Of a DNA stretch of 64,000 nt, positions 1 to 11,349 are shown piece by piece. The first letter of the stretch is position 1, and every line of letters begins with the position of its first letter. Made by a program: the position numbers and the translations under genes. The notes under the pieces were generated by a model, which saw only the letters and a program-made list of their open reading frames with translations, searched no databases and was not told where the DNA came from. Location of the stretch: the NCBI RefSeq assembly GCF_019703515.2, contig NC_059382.1, forward strand, positions 13,433,001-13,497,000, given 5' to 3'. This DNA comes from Myxocyprinus asiaticus. Lineage: Eukaryota; Chordata; Actinopteri; Cypriniformes; Catostomidae.

Positions 1-142
1 AAAAAACGTCTGTGATGAATCCATCTGTATGAATGATAGAGCTTCTTTTAACTCCTGAAGAAGGTTTTTGTCGCATCTCACAGCGCAGCACAATGATGGT
101 ATATGGAATATTGGTCACAGACATGGCGGCGCGGTCATACAG

Positions 143-150
143 TGACGTCA
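143..150. promoter_or_regulatory. Perfect CRE octamer
   Basis: TGACGTCA preceded by a CpG-rich stretch (GGCGGCGCGGTCA). It lies downstream of nrip1 next to a MITE, and no gene start is visible beside it. Confidence 0.25.
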
Positions 151-164
151 CATAAGCAGGTCAA

Positions 165-501
165 TAGCCAGTTTTGCAACTTTGTTGCCATGATGATGTA
201 TTGTCAACAAACCCTAAAATGACTATTAAAGCTGTATTGACATACAGCTCGAATAATACATTAGGTTTAACAGAAGCATTAATGTAAGTGCTTTTTATAA
301 AATTATAAGCTGTACATTTCTGCCTTTAAACCCTCAAAAAATTGGCCACATTCACTTCCATTGTAAGTGCCGCACTGTAACCTCGATTTCTGCTTTTTTT
401 AAAGAAAAGGAGGGACAAGTTGAAATTATTTTTGTGGTAATCAACATTATGCTACAAATGCTGTCGACTGAACTTGTATTGAACCCGGAATATTCCTTTA
501 A
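165..501 (-). repeat. Half copy of palindromic MITE (family C)
   Basis: The reverse complement of this stretch matches 20294-20600: shared landmarks are GTTGCCATG, TATAATTTTATAA, TTTAAAGGCAGAA, CACTTACAATGGAAGTGAATG, and the terminus GGAATATTCCTTTAA. The second arm is absent, so it is a truncated or half element. Confidence 0.6.
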
Positions 502-2104
502 CGTTACAGTGACTTTTTAGGTGGAGACTTTGGGGATGGGAGGCACGCTAGAGTTGTAAGCCAGGAAGCCGTATTTAAAGTCTGGAGCACAAAGAGCCAT
601 AAATCAGTGGTATGATTTAGAATTTCCCGCTTAAGCACAAGGGTCATTAGCTATCATCAGCCAAGCAGAGCACGCTTTATATGTATTGTTCCACATCAGC
701 GAATTCATGCAAACTGTGCAAGTTTCTTTGATCCATCAAAAATGCATGCAAGCTCTTGTCCAATTACAAGGGAGAGGATCTGTGAAAGAAACTCAGCAGG
801 AATGGAAAGAGTGTCCTCCATTCAATCAGTGATGTCGCTGTTTTACAGACCCTCCTGACAGTATCTTCCACTTTTTACTCCAGTAGTCTTGGCTTCACAA
901 AAAACTACAGAAAATTTCCACTAGTATTGCTCAGGGAAAAAAAAGACACTGCACATTGAACACATACTGGCCTTTTGTGACAACAGCTATAGATATGAAA
1001 AAAAAAAAAAGATATCGGAATTTGAGTGGGTTTTGAATTTGGTATTTTAAACCAAAACCCACTGATAGTGAGAAATCACATTTGTTTTGTTGGACTTTTG
1101 ATTTAAAACTTTATAGTGAAATTGACCTTTTGGGAGCTAATTTTCTGAGTGACAACTAGCCCCATCTCCTTGCAAGTAAAAGATAATTGCAATTTATTAT
1201 GCCTTTTAACATTCAAAGCAGCATTTCATGTGAAAAAGCAACCCTGTAGGCCTGAGGCAGTTTGCTCTTTGTTTCAGTGTCCCTTTCTTCTAGGATACTT
1301 TTTTACAGACCACTGATCTGCCTTGATGTTGGCCCCAGTGATGCACTAGGCCATCTCTGGCCTATTACTTCCTCTCACATCTATGTCACTGGAACCAGCA
1401 GGAATCAAGGTCATGACTCAGGGGCCAACAGATAAAATTTAGGTCAGCTGCAAAGTTGTCAACCAAAGACAAGGTTTTCATGTACTTCAAACATGTTCTA
1501 ACAGATTCTTCCTAACAGGTCTTCCTACTTCCTTTAGACACATGTAAAATCACTATGCCTCTGTATAGCCAGGGGTTAAGCACAGGTTATATCCTACTAG
1601 AGGTGTTATGCTAACAATATAAATCATTAGAATTACCATGATTTCATCAATGCTAGTCCACTTGTGAAAATTATCAGAATTTCTAAAAATTGACATGGAT
1701 TTGAATTTAAAAAATGTATATGAATTTTAGGATTGCTTAGTATTTAATATGTCCTTTTGCTTTATTGCATCATGCACTCTAGATGGTATGGACTCCACAA
1801 ATGTGTGCAAAATCATATGATCCATGTTATCCCAGTATGATTTGAGAATGTTCCAAAGACCATCTTGTGTGCTTCAATGAAAGCAAGGAAATGTTAATGT
1901 CAAAATTTTGTTTACTTGATTAGTGACCTAGAAATAGCGAAAAATCTTACATTTTACATCATTCTGTTTCATTGCTTAAAAGTTTTTAGAATCCTAATAC
2001 TTTCTATTTATAGGTTTAAAATAGATTGAATCTCAGATTTATGTGGATTCACTGTAGTAAACAACAACACAAAAAGCTTTGCAGATTCCAGAAAGCCCTG
2101 AGTG
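502..2104. other. AT-rich flank 3' of nrip1, no gene seen
   Basis: No convincing ORF or RNA gene. Apart from a TCAAGGTCA site at 1405, nothing is recognised. Confidence 0.5.
1405..1413 (+). promoter_or_regulatory. ERR/NR5A-type extended half-site
   Basis: A perfect TCAAGGTCA overlapping GGTCATGACT, in the flank 3' of nrip1. Possibly a chance match. Confidence 0.2.
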
Positions 2105-2118
2105 ACACAAACAACAGG

Positions 2119-2150
2119 TTTATTCTGATTGCGCATTTCAGAACTTTATT
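2119..2150 (-). terminator. nrip1: Tandem poly(A) signals of nrip1
   Basis: On the minus strand there are two perfect AATAAA hexamers (2150-2145 and 2124-2119). The second is followed by CCTGTTGTTTGTGTC, a GT-rich downstream element. Cleavage is expected at about 2095-2110. Confidence 0.7.
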
Positions 2151-2179
2151 CGAAATCTGTGCAAGTAAACACCCAAATG

Positions 2180-2181
<2 letters not shown>

Positions 2182-2217
<36 letters not shown>
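2182..2217. repeat. (AT)n microsatellite followed by poly-T
   Basis: Uninterrupted AT repeat of 36 bp in the nrip1 3'UTR, about 30 bp upstream of the poly(A) signals in transcript direction. Confidence 0.95.
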
Positions 2218-2219
<2 letters not shown>

Positions 2220-2517
2220 CTTTTTTTTTTTTCAAAATAATGAAACACAATTATACTCAATGTATTGCAGTTAGCCTGCATCAAAACAATAAGTCTATTT
2301 ATGTCTTTGAAGCATCAGTGTAATCCATCTTTGTACTGTACGACACAGAACATGATTGTTAACCTGTTTGGTTTTCTCCATGTACAAAATAAAATTGAGT
2401 AAAAACAAAATAAATATATTCATATGCACTTTGTTTCAAAAGTTCAGACAGTTTGCCCAGCAGTCTATTTTTCATGACAAACATACATATCACATTTTAT
2501 GTATTGGGCTCCATGAC

Positions 2518-2521
<4 letters not shown>

Positions 2522-2549
<28 letters not shown>
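2522..2549. repeat. (TA)n microsatellite
   Basis: Uninterrupted TA repeat in the nrip1 3'UTR. Confidence 0.95.
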
Positions 2550-3122
2550 CTTATGTTTAAGACTTTGAATTTCCCCATGTCCAGTAATACATAGGAACCT
2601 TCTCATGCATCTGCATGCAACAGGCAGCAGTGTACTTTTAAATATCTGACATAACACAAGATGTTGCAGAACAGATTATCATAATTTCATCAGGAGACAC
2701 ATGCAAAAGAAGGACAAAAAACATCCTCTAATATGTACATATTCACATGGCATTTACTTTGAAGTCTCTAAGAAATTTCAAAACTAAAATGCTTTTCATT
2801 CATACAAAATAGCTGTCTTTCATAAAGATTTTGCCATGTACATAAATATAGTTTGTAACGAGTCTTTTAAGATTGGTGAAAAATAACGTCAATATGTAAA
2901 ACGTAAGACTGTGAATATCACATCAGCAAACATACTTTTGTGGGAATGGCCTTAGCATAACACTCCCTTTAGTAAATCAATGCTTCCATTACAATATCAG
3001 ACTGCTATGACAGACAGCTGTGATTGGGTTGATTTGTCTCAAATTGATGCAACAATCTCTTGTATAATAGAAAAAAAAATCTTATGACACATGCTAATAC
3101 CAAGACAAGTTCATAAAATACA

Positions 3123-3123
<1 letters not shown>

Positions 3124-3206
<83 letters not shown>
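3124..3206. repeat. (TG)n(TA)n compound microsatellite
   Basis: About 14 bp of TG/GT followed by about 69 bp of TA, in the nrip1 3'UTR. If transcribed it would form a long AU hairpin. Confidence 0.95.
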
Positions 3207-3210
<4 letters not shown>

Positions 3211-4171
3211 CTAAAAACAGATGAACAAAAAGCAGTAATTTGTTGTAAATTTTTTAGATTTTCCATTCAACATCTTCTTGTGTATTGTAAACATTGTTTG
3301 GTGTCTTGACACAGGTAAATGCTGAGAAGCAGAATAATCAATAAAGCACATCACAACATTGTTTTCAATGGGAAAGAGAGAGAAATTAAAGAGGACATCA
3401 ATAGTCAAGTATACACACTTCACATACCATACAGATATCAAGATACCATGTTTTAATACTGATGGATTCATATTCCATATTATCCAAATATGATCATGAA
3501 TATACAGCTTTAGCATCACTTTCAGTTTATCTGACCAATACAGAGCCAAAAAGAGTTACATCATTCTTTTATAAAAGGCAACATATTTAATTGATTTGAT
3601 TGTTTGTATAAGACAGTGACATTTAAAGCCTTCCTGGCATAGACAAAAGTAACACACTGCTTTTCTCCATTTCATCATTTTAAAATTAAAGTATATCCAC
3701 TCACAAAAACTGAAGCACAATCCGTTTATACATCATTTGCATCAGTGCATCACAACTTGTTGCCTGTGGCCAAAAGTCTACCTATGTGTGGAAAATGGAG
3801 TGAGAACTTATTGTTACAAATACTCTAGGGTAATTCTCACACACCTTTCACAGAAAACATTTATTAATTATGCCTGTTTGAACTTGAGAAAGATATCAGC
3901 CAAAAAGTAGTGCTATTCAAATACATTTTGGTTGCATGGTCTCTTTGTGAACTAAAATGTAATTTAATTCATGTGAAATATTCTAGATGGTCTGATTTAA
4001 ACAAAGTAGCAAACATGAATAAGTAGAAGAAAGGATATAAAAAAGCACATTTCTTGTCCAAGCACACATGCTGGTTCACTGTGTCCAAACTAGTTTTTGT
4101 TCAATGACCCGTTTAACTGTGGTGAGTGACAACTAGTTGTTCCATTGCAATTCTGTGAATTTTGATCAGTT

Positions 4172-7100
4172 TTAAAGTTCAAAGGCCTCAGTATCACCTG
4201 ACGACTCATTTTTGACCTTTGTCTGCATTTGTCTCGAGCCTGCCTCCAGCTCCTCCCCCTCTTTAACCAGATGTGCATTGCTCCTCTGGAGCATATAGTA
4301 CAAAATAGGGTTAGTCTTGGTAAACCGAGGTGAGTCTGACTCATACTTTTGTGTTTGATCATCTCCATTAACCATCCTTGTAGAGCCCTTCAAATCCTTT
4401 ATTGTGGCATAGTCGTTTTTTGACTTTGAAGCCTCCTGTGGAGATTCAGGTCTGTGACCGCTTGCTCTCTTAGAAGATGCATTGCTGGAGCTAAAACTTT
4501 GGTGAAAGTTTCGAAGCTCACCATCAGTACATGGCTGCTTGATTGTATTCCCATTCAACACAGTATGTGTCTGTGAACTTAATGTACCTCTTGGCTGAGA
4601 CAATTCCTTTAAGCAGTTGTCTGAAAGCAGCAGCTGCTTTAAAACATTGAAACCTCTGTTTTCATTAGACTCAAATGGTGGAAATCTTGCTGGTGGACTG
4701 TCTGCCTCTGGGGGACTAGAAGGGTCACTGGCCTCTCGGGTCTCTAGACCTCCAGTGGCAGAACAACCACTGGTGTCATTTACAATACCAGAACGCTTTA
4801 AATCCCTGCCCTGCTGACTCGAGGTGTTATGGTCTTCTAGTTCTATTGAAAATTTCCGCTTCTTTGGGATTGTTGGTCCCTGGATTCCCACCGATTCTTC
4901 CTTTATACAACCCTTGTTTATGTCTTCTAACTTGTTTGGTTGAAGAGTTTTGTTATGCCGCTGTTTAAGGAGATGACAAAGAAGACCATCTCTCTGGAGA
5001 GCCTCTGGAGACAATGGTTCTTGCTTGATGTCTTCATGCTCAAGATAACTGGTGCTTTTTCTAGGCTCTACAACTACATTCTGGCATTGCTTTGACATTT
5101 TGTTATAGTCATACATTTGACCCACTTCTACTGGCTCAGTTTTGATTGAAATGTCCACTGAAGAACCGTTTGCTGTACCTTGGCCTATTGCCTGATTTGT
5201 CTGTTTTTCCAAAGAGTTGTTCTTTCTGTGTTCTCTTTTTCGTTTACTGCCAACCTTTTCTTTCGGAGGAGCATTCCCCAGTAGAAGCTGTAGAACTGTG
5301 CGTCTCTCAAGCAGATTCTCAATCTCAGAGACATGCTGTGTTGCCTCAGGTACAGTTAAAGTTTTTGCCTTGGCCTCTTCCCACAATGGGTTGTTATTTT
5401 TCTGAATAGGTGCAGTGAGTCTCTCTAGTAAAGTTGGAGGATAGTTAACTTTTAGTTCTTGGGTCATGAGTTTGACAGGGGGTAAAGGTGCCTTCACTGG
5501 AGGAGAAATGGTTTGTTTTCCACACTGAGCTAAATTCTGTAGCAATTTAGTAGCGCTAAAGGCAGGTTCTTCGACTCTTGTATCATTTATAGGTTGTTTA
5601 GTTTTACAAAGATCCAAGGGCACAGACTGTGAATGGGGAGACCCATTAAGGGTATATGGAGATCCACTGCTGTTTGAGTCTCGGCTTTGCGAGAACGTTG
5701 GCAAGAGTTTGGGACTTCCACAATGTGGGCCAAGTTCACTTGTGTCCTTACACCTAGCTGTACTGAAAACACTCTGACTACTTGTGGATGCACCAGTGAC
5801 TTTAGGGATTACAGCTCGCAGCAAATCTGGATTATCCAGACCCTTAGTTACTCTCTCGTTATTTTTGTGATCCAAGAGCAACTGTAAAAGAGTGACCTTA
5901 TGATGAGGTTTCATCTCTGAACAGGCATCCACCTCCCTGTGATCTGTGGGAACTTTGACAGGTGGACTGTCAGGCTTCCACCTGTTCAACGAAGACTCCG
6001 GGACCCTGTCCAGAGCAGGTGAGGACAAAGCAGATAATGGTGTCTGTACATGTGTCCTGTTTTTCAGAGACAGGTCAATAGGAGAGCAACTAGAGTAAGT
6101 GCTCTCAGCATCACTGCTGTCTTTTGTAAGACTACTGTCATTGTTCGAGTGCTCGCTGTCCGAAAAAAGAGGGGAGCCCAAAGTGCCAAAGGTGCTGATG
6201 TCATCTTTCAAGTGACCCTGCCCATTAATTCGCTGTGATATGTTGTGGCTATTGAGAAGCTGAAGGAGAAGACTGCTGCAGTTCTGTGATGGTCTACCTA
6301 GTTTCGCAAAAGGTTGTCGTTCTCTAAAGCAATATTCTGTCCGCATGGAACCTTCTGGCCTTTTTTGCCCAGAAGTTAGGATTGGACTCTGTCTGCTGGA
6401 GTTAGTTGATATTTGTGAAGGTATTCCATTCTGGGTGTGTGAGGGGCTTAGTCCTTGAGTCTGGCCAAAATTGGTAGGTTGTTTCTTATCTTGTGTCTGC
6501 TGTGTGGCCATGGCTGAAAGTCTTTCACTGGCTGATCGTCCAGAGAGTTGGGCTTTTAGGGCATGTTCTCGTGAATACTGCTGCAGGTGAGCCTCGCTAG
6601 AGAGTAAGAGAGCCAGCTGACTGCAGGCCACACTTGGTTTGGGTGATGGAGCAGGGCTTGATCTGATATTTACCATATTTGCCACAGCTTTTAGGCGCTC
6701 GGTACAAGAAAGAGACTCTGGGGAAGGGGAAGGAGTACTGCTCTTCAGCGCCTTGGGAGAGTCTGAACATTCCTGGCTCGACCGTCTACGTTGATAAGGC
6801 ACACTGTTGCGGTGATTTTGCATTTTACTCTTACTCACTAGCCCTTTGAGGCGGCTCGAGGCAGGTCTGTGGCAAGGCCCATTTGCCCTCTCCTCTTGTG
6901 CAGGCTTGTTTATCTGGCAGGAGGCATCCTGTGGCCTCAAGCCTTGGATGATCTGCTGCGGCAGGGTCACGTTCTGAAGTCGAGAACTGAAAGACTGGAG
7001 CAAATTGGCTAGAAGTGTACTCTCCCCTTTATCCTGCGTGGAGCCATTCTGACCACTGTGGTGGTCTTCATTTTGCCCATTGTGTGCAACAGGGGGTGCT

Positions 7101-7390
7101 GACCTCCGTTGACTCTCAAACTCTGTCCAGGCCTCTGAGTTGAGTAGGCGGGCCTTTTTGAGGTGCTGCGAGGCTCCGCAGTAGGAATTTATTCTGTTCT
7201 GTTCCTGTTGAGTGCCATGATTAGCCTGTGCAAGCCCTGTCCCCTCCTTATTCCTCTGCTCCTGGTTGCCACTCTGTGTTGCTGCAACACTCTGTCCTCC
7301 TGCCACCTGATGCATGAGTATGCCTTCCAAATATGTTAATACAGCAGAATCCTGGTGTGTTTCAGGGCCAGGCTCTTCCCCATGAGTCAT
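4172..7390 (-). CDS. nrip1: Nuclear receptor-interacting protein 1 (RIP140), full-length coding exon
   Basis: Nuclear corepressor that binds ligand-bound nuclear receptors through LxxLL motifs and recruits CtBP and HDAC complexes; in vertebrates it controls metabolic and ovarian genes. The frame is open upstream to 7429, but I start at 7390 because the N-terminus MTHGEE..HQDS..LTYLEG matches the vertebrate family. The protein is then 1072 aa (human about 1158). Visible motifs (residues from this start): LEGIL 21-25, LANLL 127-131, LKGLV 181-185, LALLL 259-263, LLQLL 375-379, LLQLL 501-505, LQLLL 700-704, LCHLL 804-808, LKQLL 917-921 and C-terminal LYYML 1030-1034. The CtBP motif PIDLS is at 437-441 and PLDLC at 591-595. 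Sumoylation-like IKTE, IKQE and IKEE lie at 749, 788 and 829, and a basic PKKRK near 842. The coding region has no intron, as in other vertebrates. Which teleost paralog (a or b) this is cannot be decided. Oddities: the first and third LxxLL boxes deviate, and the tail after LYYML is about 40 residues. Confidence 0.97.
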   Translation of the reverse strand: MTHGEEPGPETHQDSAVLTYLEGILMHQVAGGQSVAATQSGNQEQRNKEGTGLAQANHGTQQEQNRINSYCGASQHLKKARLLNSEAWTEFESQRRSAPPVAHNGQNEDHHSGQNGSTQDKGESTLLANLLQSFSSRLQNVTLPQQIIQGLRPQDASCQINKPAQEERANGPCHRPASSRLKGLVSKSKMQNHRNSVPYQRRRSSQECSDSPKALKSSTPSPSPESLSCTERLKAVANMVNIRSSPAPSPKPSVACSQLALLLSSEAHLQQYSREHALKAQLSGRSASERLSAMATQQTQDKKQPTNFGQTQGLSPSHTQNGIPSQISTNSSRQSPILTSGQKRPEGSMRTEYCFRERQPFAKLGRPSQNCSSLLLQLLNSHNISQRINGQGHLKDDISTFGTLGSPLFSDSEHSNNDSSLTKDSSDAESTYSSCSPIDLSLKNRTHVQTPLSALSSPALDRVPESSLNRWKPDSPPVKVPTDHREVDACSEMKPHHKVTLLQLLLDHKNNERVTKGLDNPDLLRAVIPKVTGASTSSQSVFSTARCKDTSELGPHCGSPKLLPTFSQSRDSNSSGSPYTLNGSPHSQSVPLDLCKTKQPINDTRVEEPAFSATKLLQNLAQCGKQTISPPVKAPLPPVKLMTQELKVNYPPTLLERLTAPIQKNNNPLWEEAKAKTLTVPEATQHVSEIENLLERRTVLQLLLGNAPPKEKVGSKRKREHRKNNSLEKQTNQAIGQGTANGSSVDISIKTEPVEVGQMYDYNKMSKQCQNVVVEPRKSTSYLEHEDIKQEPLSPEALQRDGLLCHLLKQRHNKTLQPNKLEDINKGCIKEESVGIQGPTIPKKRKFSIELEDHNTSSQQGRDLKRSGIVNDTSGCSATGGLETREASDPSSPPEADSPPARFPPFESNENRGFNVLKQLLLSDNCLKELSQPRGTLSSQTHTVLNGNTIKQPCTDGELRNFHQSFSSSNASSKRASGHRPESPQEASKSKNDYATIKDLKGSTRMVNGDDQTQKYESDSPRFTKTNPILYYMLQRSNAHLVKEGEELEAGSRQMQTKVKNESSGDTEAFEL

Positions 7391-7410
7391 GTTCAATACT
7401 ATAGTCCCTT
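7391..7410 (-). other. nrip1: Possible 3' splice site just 5' of the nrip1 start codon
   Basis: Reading the minus strand into the ATG, a C/T-rich stretch (TTTTCCCCCTCA) is followed by ACCATACAAG|GGACTATAG. An acceptor AG at 7409-7408 would leave a 17-nt 5'UTR segment before the ATG. The polypyrimidine tract is short, and alternatives exist further upstream (for example TTCTTAACAG near 7590). Vertebrate nrip1 normally has noncoding exons spliced to one coding exon, so an acceptor is expected hereabouts. Confidence 0.3.
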
Positions 7411-9506
7411 GTATGGTTGGCCACCACAATTGAGGGGGAAAACGTTGTTACTTTCTGACAAGAGACTTTACAGTTTTTAGCTTCACAAACTGTGTTTTAG
7501 GTAAGAGAAAGGCCTAATGTAGCTCCACAAGCCATCCCCCATGCTTCAGGCAAGAGCTAAGCAAGAAACATTCTTGCCACTGTTAAGAAATGTACAGGAT
7601 CATTATGCATTCACTCTTGTGGGATTCCATGGCACTGGATGTATATTCCAAAGTTCCAGGGCTGCGAGTGGAACAACTGCTCACAGTAATTCTATCCACA
7701 GGGTCAGTTGGTGGAAGTCCTGCTCAAGAGAGAGAAATGTGATGTTAAAACAATACCTCAACATTCTCATACATAAAACACATTCTTGTATGCTTACAGC
7801 AACACAAACTCAGCTAATCTTTAGCATGGAAGACACTGAAAATGTTACATTTCATATGCTGATCAGTTTTAAATATAAAAAGATCATGTTCATGTAATAA
7901 ATAATAAAAAGACTTAAAGCCAATCTTTAGGTAGCAGTTTGTTTATGATAAATAAAAATGCTATGCAAGAAAACAAGCTTTCTCTCTAACTAGCCAACAA
8001 AATGTGGGTCTGCTTTTGCATGTGTCCGAAATATTTTGAAAGTGTCAATTCACATTCCAAAAGGTCATGACGATTGATGAAAAGATTGAACCTGCTCATA
8101 CACTGACAGGGATTCAATCAGGTCTCATTCTTTCCCATCACAGCTGCAACAATCATGACTCAGAAAGGTTTACAGGGAATTCTGGGACTGACAAGTGAAG
8201 CCATGGTGTTTCAATATATTTGTATTTTTTATTTTATTTATTTTTTTACTCTGGACTGAAAAGCAGTAAGAATTGCCAGTTCAGAGCTTTGCTCACTGTT
8301 GGACATTCACAGGTGGAAAATAGATATTTGGGACCTGTCTTTCAATTTAATTTATATTAACTGGGAAGGCATAATAATGTACCTATGCTTTCCGATGGCT
8401 CTATTACTCCAAATATCAAGTAAAGCAGAAAGGAAAACAGCAAAATCCAATGCAGGTGAATAAGAAACAAGTGAGTAAAAGATTGCAATACATCAACATT
8501 TTTAATAGCAATACACTAAACAAAGAATCACAATATATTATATTGTATACCCAGATATTGATATAATATTGTATTGCCAGGTCCCTGCTTATCCATGCCC
8601 CTAAATTATTTATTTATTTTTTTATAAAAAAAAGTATAGATACTATACAACTGTGTAGCCAACATTGGGATTTCCAGCAAACATGCTGATTAAATTGACA
8701 GACATAGGTTAATGGATTACAAGATTTGTCAACCTGCTAAATGCTGTACTTGCCACACAACTCTTTTTTTTATTCTTACTAAGGCATAGTGAAAGTCACA
8801 TATATGCCCACACTTCATTGGAAATTTAAAACTGAAGCATGTCATTTCTGTGCCATTAGTGTCACCAAACAGAAATGTAAAAATAAATGATTTTTTTAAA
8901 GGCTTCCTGGACACTCCCCCATCTGCCATTTACTGAAGAAACAGATATCCCCTTTCCAAACTCACATCAAAAGCCAGTGTTGCCGTGTCAGACTAGTTGG
9001 GAAGCGCCACAGTGTCACCTTAAAAATGGCAGAATTCTAAGTGTCTCTGCATTTTAAGATGGGATAAGAGGCGGTATTTTACCATAAATACACACTTCAG
9101 CTTTGAAAGTCTAATTGAAATGGAACTGTAATTACATAATCATGTTATACACGTAAGGCTGAACTTGTCAGTGCTCTGTGGTCAAAGCGAAGGTCAGTGG
9201 CTACGGTTGATTTGTTCTGCTGATAATTGGCACCTCTGGTTGTTCTACTTTGCTGAGGTTGACAGGGGGTGGGGGGCACGTGATGACCTTATCAAGATAT
9301 TGGTCACAGAGATGTCAGAGTGACAGGCCTGAGAAACTCATAAAACATTACACAACTTAGATTCCTCTGATCTAGATAGTATCTCAAATTCCTGAATAGC
9401 TGATCTACTGATAGTTACAAATGATCATAGAACAGACTTCCAGACATTAATATTCTCACAGAACTGTAAGCCAGTTCAATGGACCGTGGATGGATTTCAT
9501 GGAATG
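7411..9506. other. Presumed nrip1 intron or 5' flank, no gene seen
   Basis: AT-rich non-repetitive sequence without a supportable ORF. The small ORFs in both strands have no recognisable composition or motif. Confidence 0.45.
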
Positions 9507-9514
9507 TATTCTAA

Positions 9515-11090
9515 CAGAGTATGAGAGTGGAGTGGAGCGGCAACAATTTCCCCTCCACGCTCTAAGCATTCTTTAATCACTCCACTCCAGCTCCACTCCG
9601 GGATGTCCATTTCCCGCTCCTCGCTCGCTCCGCGCCCCTGGATTAGAGAAACCCCGCTCCGTGTTTGCTCCATGGCAAAATTAGCACCTAACTTCCTCTC
9701 CACTGTAAAGTTATTTCAGTATGCTTTTTAATATCACAACCATCCATGCAGAAGGTGTACTAAATGAAAAATAAATACACAATACTAGAAAAAAAAGCTA
9801 CAATGTGCTTTATTAGAACACTAGCATTAGCCCAAGACTAAATTAAATTATTTTTATAGCTTAATTTTGAAACATATCAGCAGCATTCTCTGGGTTTGAT
9901 CAATTAAATAAATTGCTAGATGCAAAACAAAACAAAAAAAAAAAACATTAATTATAAGTTACCAAACGATTAAAAAAAAAATAAAAAAAAACATTTTTAA
10001 TAAATTTCAAGAACAAAAACAAAACATTAAATTAAATCAAATAAAAAAATAAAAAAAACATTATTAGGCCTGTATTATTGCCTAATTATTGCCTATTATT
10101 TTCTATTATTGCACTTCTTTTAATTAACCTTGCCCTATAATTCTGTGAACGAAAAAAAAAAATACATTCTCAGAATGTTCTACACTTTCAAAACTAGATA
10201 AGACTAATCAAAACTATATGTCTAATGCAGAGTTCACTTTTAGAAATACTAGCATTTGAATTTTTTAAGATTTTACATTTTCCTCTATTCACATTTGCTG
10301 AGCTTCTTCATCTGCAAATGTATAACACATAAATTAGCTTATGGAACTAAAATTTAGATGGCAATCGATTAAAGTCAAACTATGCAATATTAACATGTTG
10401 ATTAGTTCAGTTGGTGTTTTACATCGTTAAATATTCAATTCTATTTAATGTGGGACATAATAGCCTTCAGTTAAGATTGAGATGCATTAGATTAGAATGT
10501 TGATATGATTATTCAAAATATTGAATAGGGGATATATGTATTACTGACCTTTAGATTTTCTCTCCACATGTGAATGGATTATCATAGTGTTTTTTGGACA
10601 CGTCTTTTAGGATTTCACAACAAACCTTTGATCGTGGCAATCACCTCCCCACTCGTGTTCTTCCTCGCCATCCCATCATTAATTTTCTCTGTATGCCAGT
10701 TGATGTAAGAATAAAGAGACGAGACACAAGCATGTAGTTAAGTCAAGCTTTACCGCAAGCTTAACTCAATAATAGAGAGCATGAAAACAGGAAGCGAAAG
10801 TAACCTTCACACTGGAGGTCGAACATTACCAAGTGCCGCTAGGTTTTAAATTAGTATTTTTTTTTTTATCACATTCTTTCTGGTTATATCAGAAATTCCA
10901 TCTTTCCTTCATGCCAATAGTGTTTAACACATGGTGAATTATTGCATTAAGGTCCGTTAACAGGTGTTTTGCCCATGATGGAGCATTAGTGGAGTGCTCT
11001 TAGAGTGAGAGAAAACACTGACGCTCCGATTTTTTTAAAAACCCGCTCCTCGCTCCAGGCAAAATCATGCCGCTCCGCTCACATACTCCA
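9515..11090. mobile_element. hAT-type non-autonomous element, 1.58 kb, perfect 8-bp TSD
   Basis: Flanked by TATTCTAA at 9507-9514 and 11091-11098. The termini are inverted: left CAGAGTATGAG..GGAGCGGCA, right (reverse complement) TGGAGTATGTGAGCGGAGCG. Subterminal GCTCC-rich tracts occur at both ends (9530-9670 and 11010-11080). The interior is AT-rich with no intact transposase. The 8-bp duplication is the hAT hallmark. Confidence 0.85.
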
Positions 11091-11349
11091 TATTCTAATA
11101 TCTTAACATATTTAGTTAAGAGGTCAATCAAATATGATCTGTTAAAATGTAGGGTTTTTTTTTTTCACCCTGACAAAGCATTATATCTAATGTGTCAAAT
11201 AGTGGGTGAGGGTCAACAACACTTCATGCTATACTTCTGTCAACACACTACCGTAGCATGTTGGCCTAATCCAATGAAAAGAGGAAACACAATACTGACA
11301 CTCCTCCACCCTGTTAAACAAATAAACAATTACTTTAACATGTCTCGAA

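Larger units (their letters stand above)
2105..4171 (-). other. nrip1: nrip1 3' untranslated region
   Basis: About 2.07 kb between the nrip1 stop and a convincing polyadenylation region. No ORF of note. It contains (TA)n tracts at 2182-2217, 2522-2549 and 3138-3206, and a Pumilio-type TGTACATA on the minus strand (2732-2739). The sequence is AT-rich with many ATTTA cores. The end is set from the poly(A) signals, not from transcript data. Confidence 0.7.

Noticed and set aside
7391..7429. 13 extra in-frame codons upstream of the nrip1 ATG
   Set aside because: The family starts at MTHGEE, and the extra residues (MWWPTIQG..) overlap a likely splice acceptor and look noncoding.
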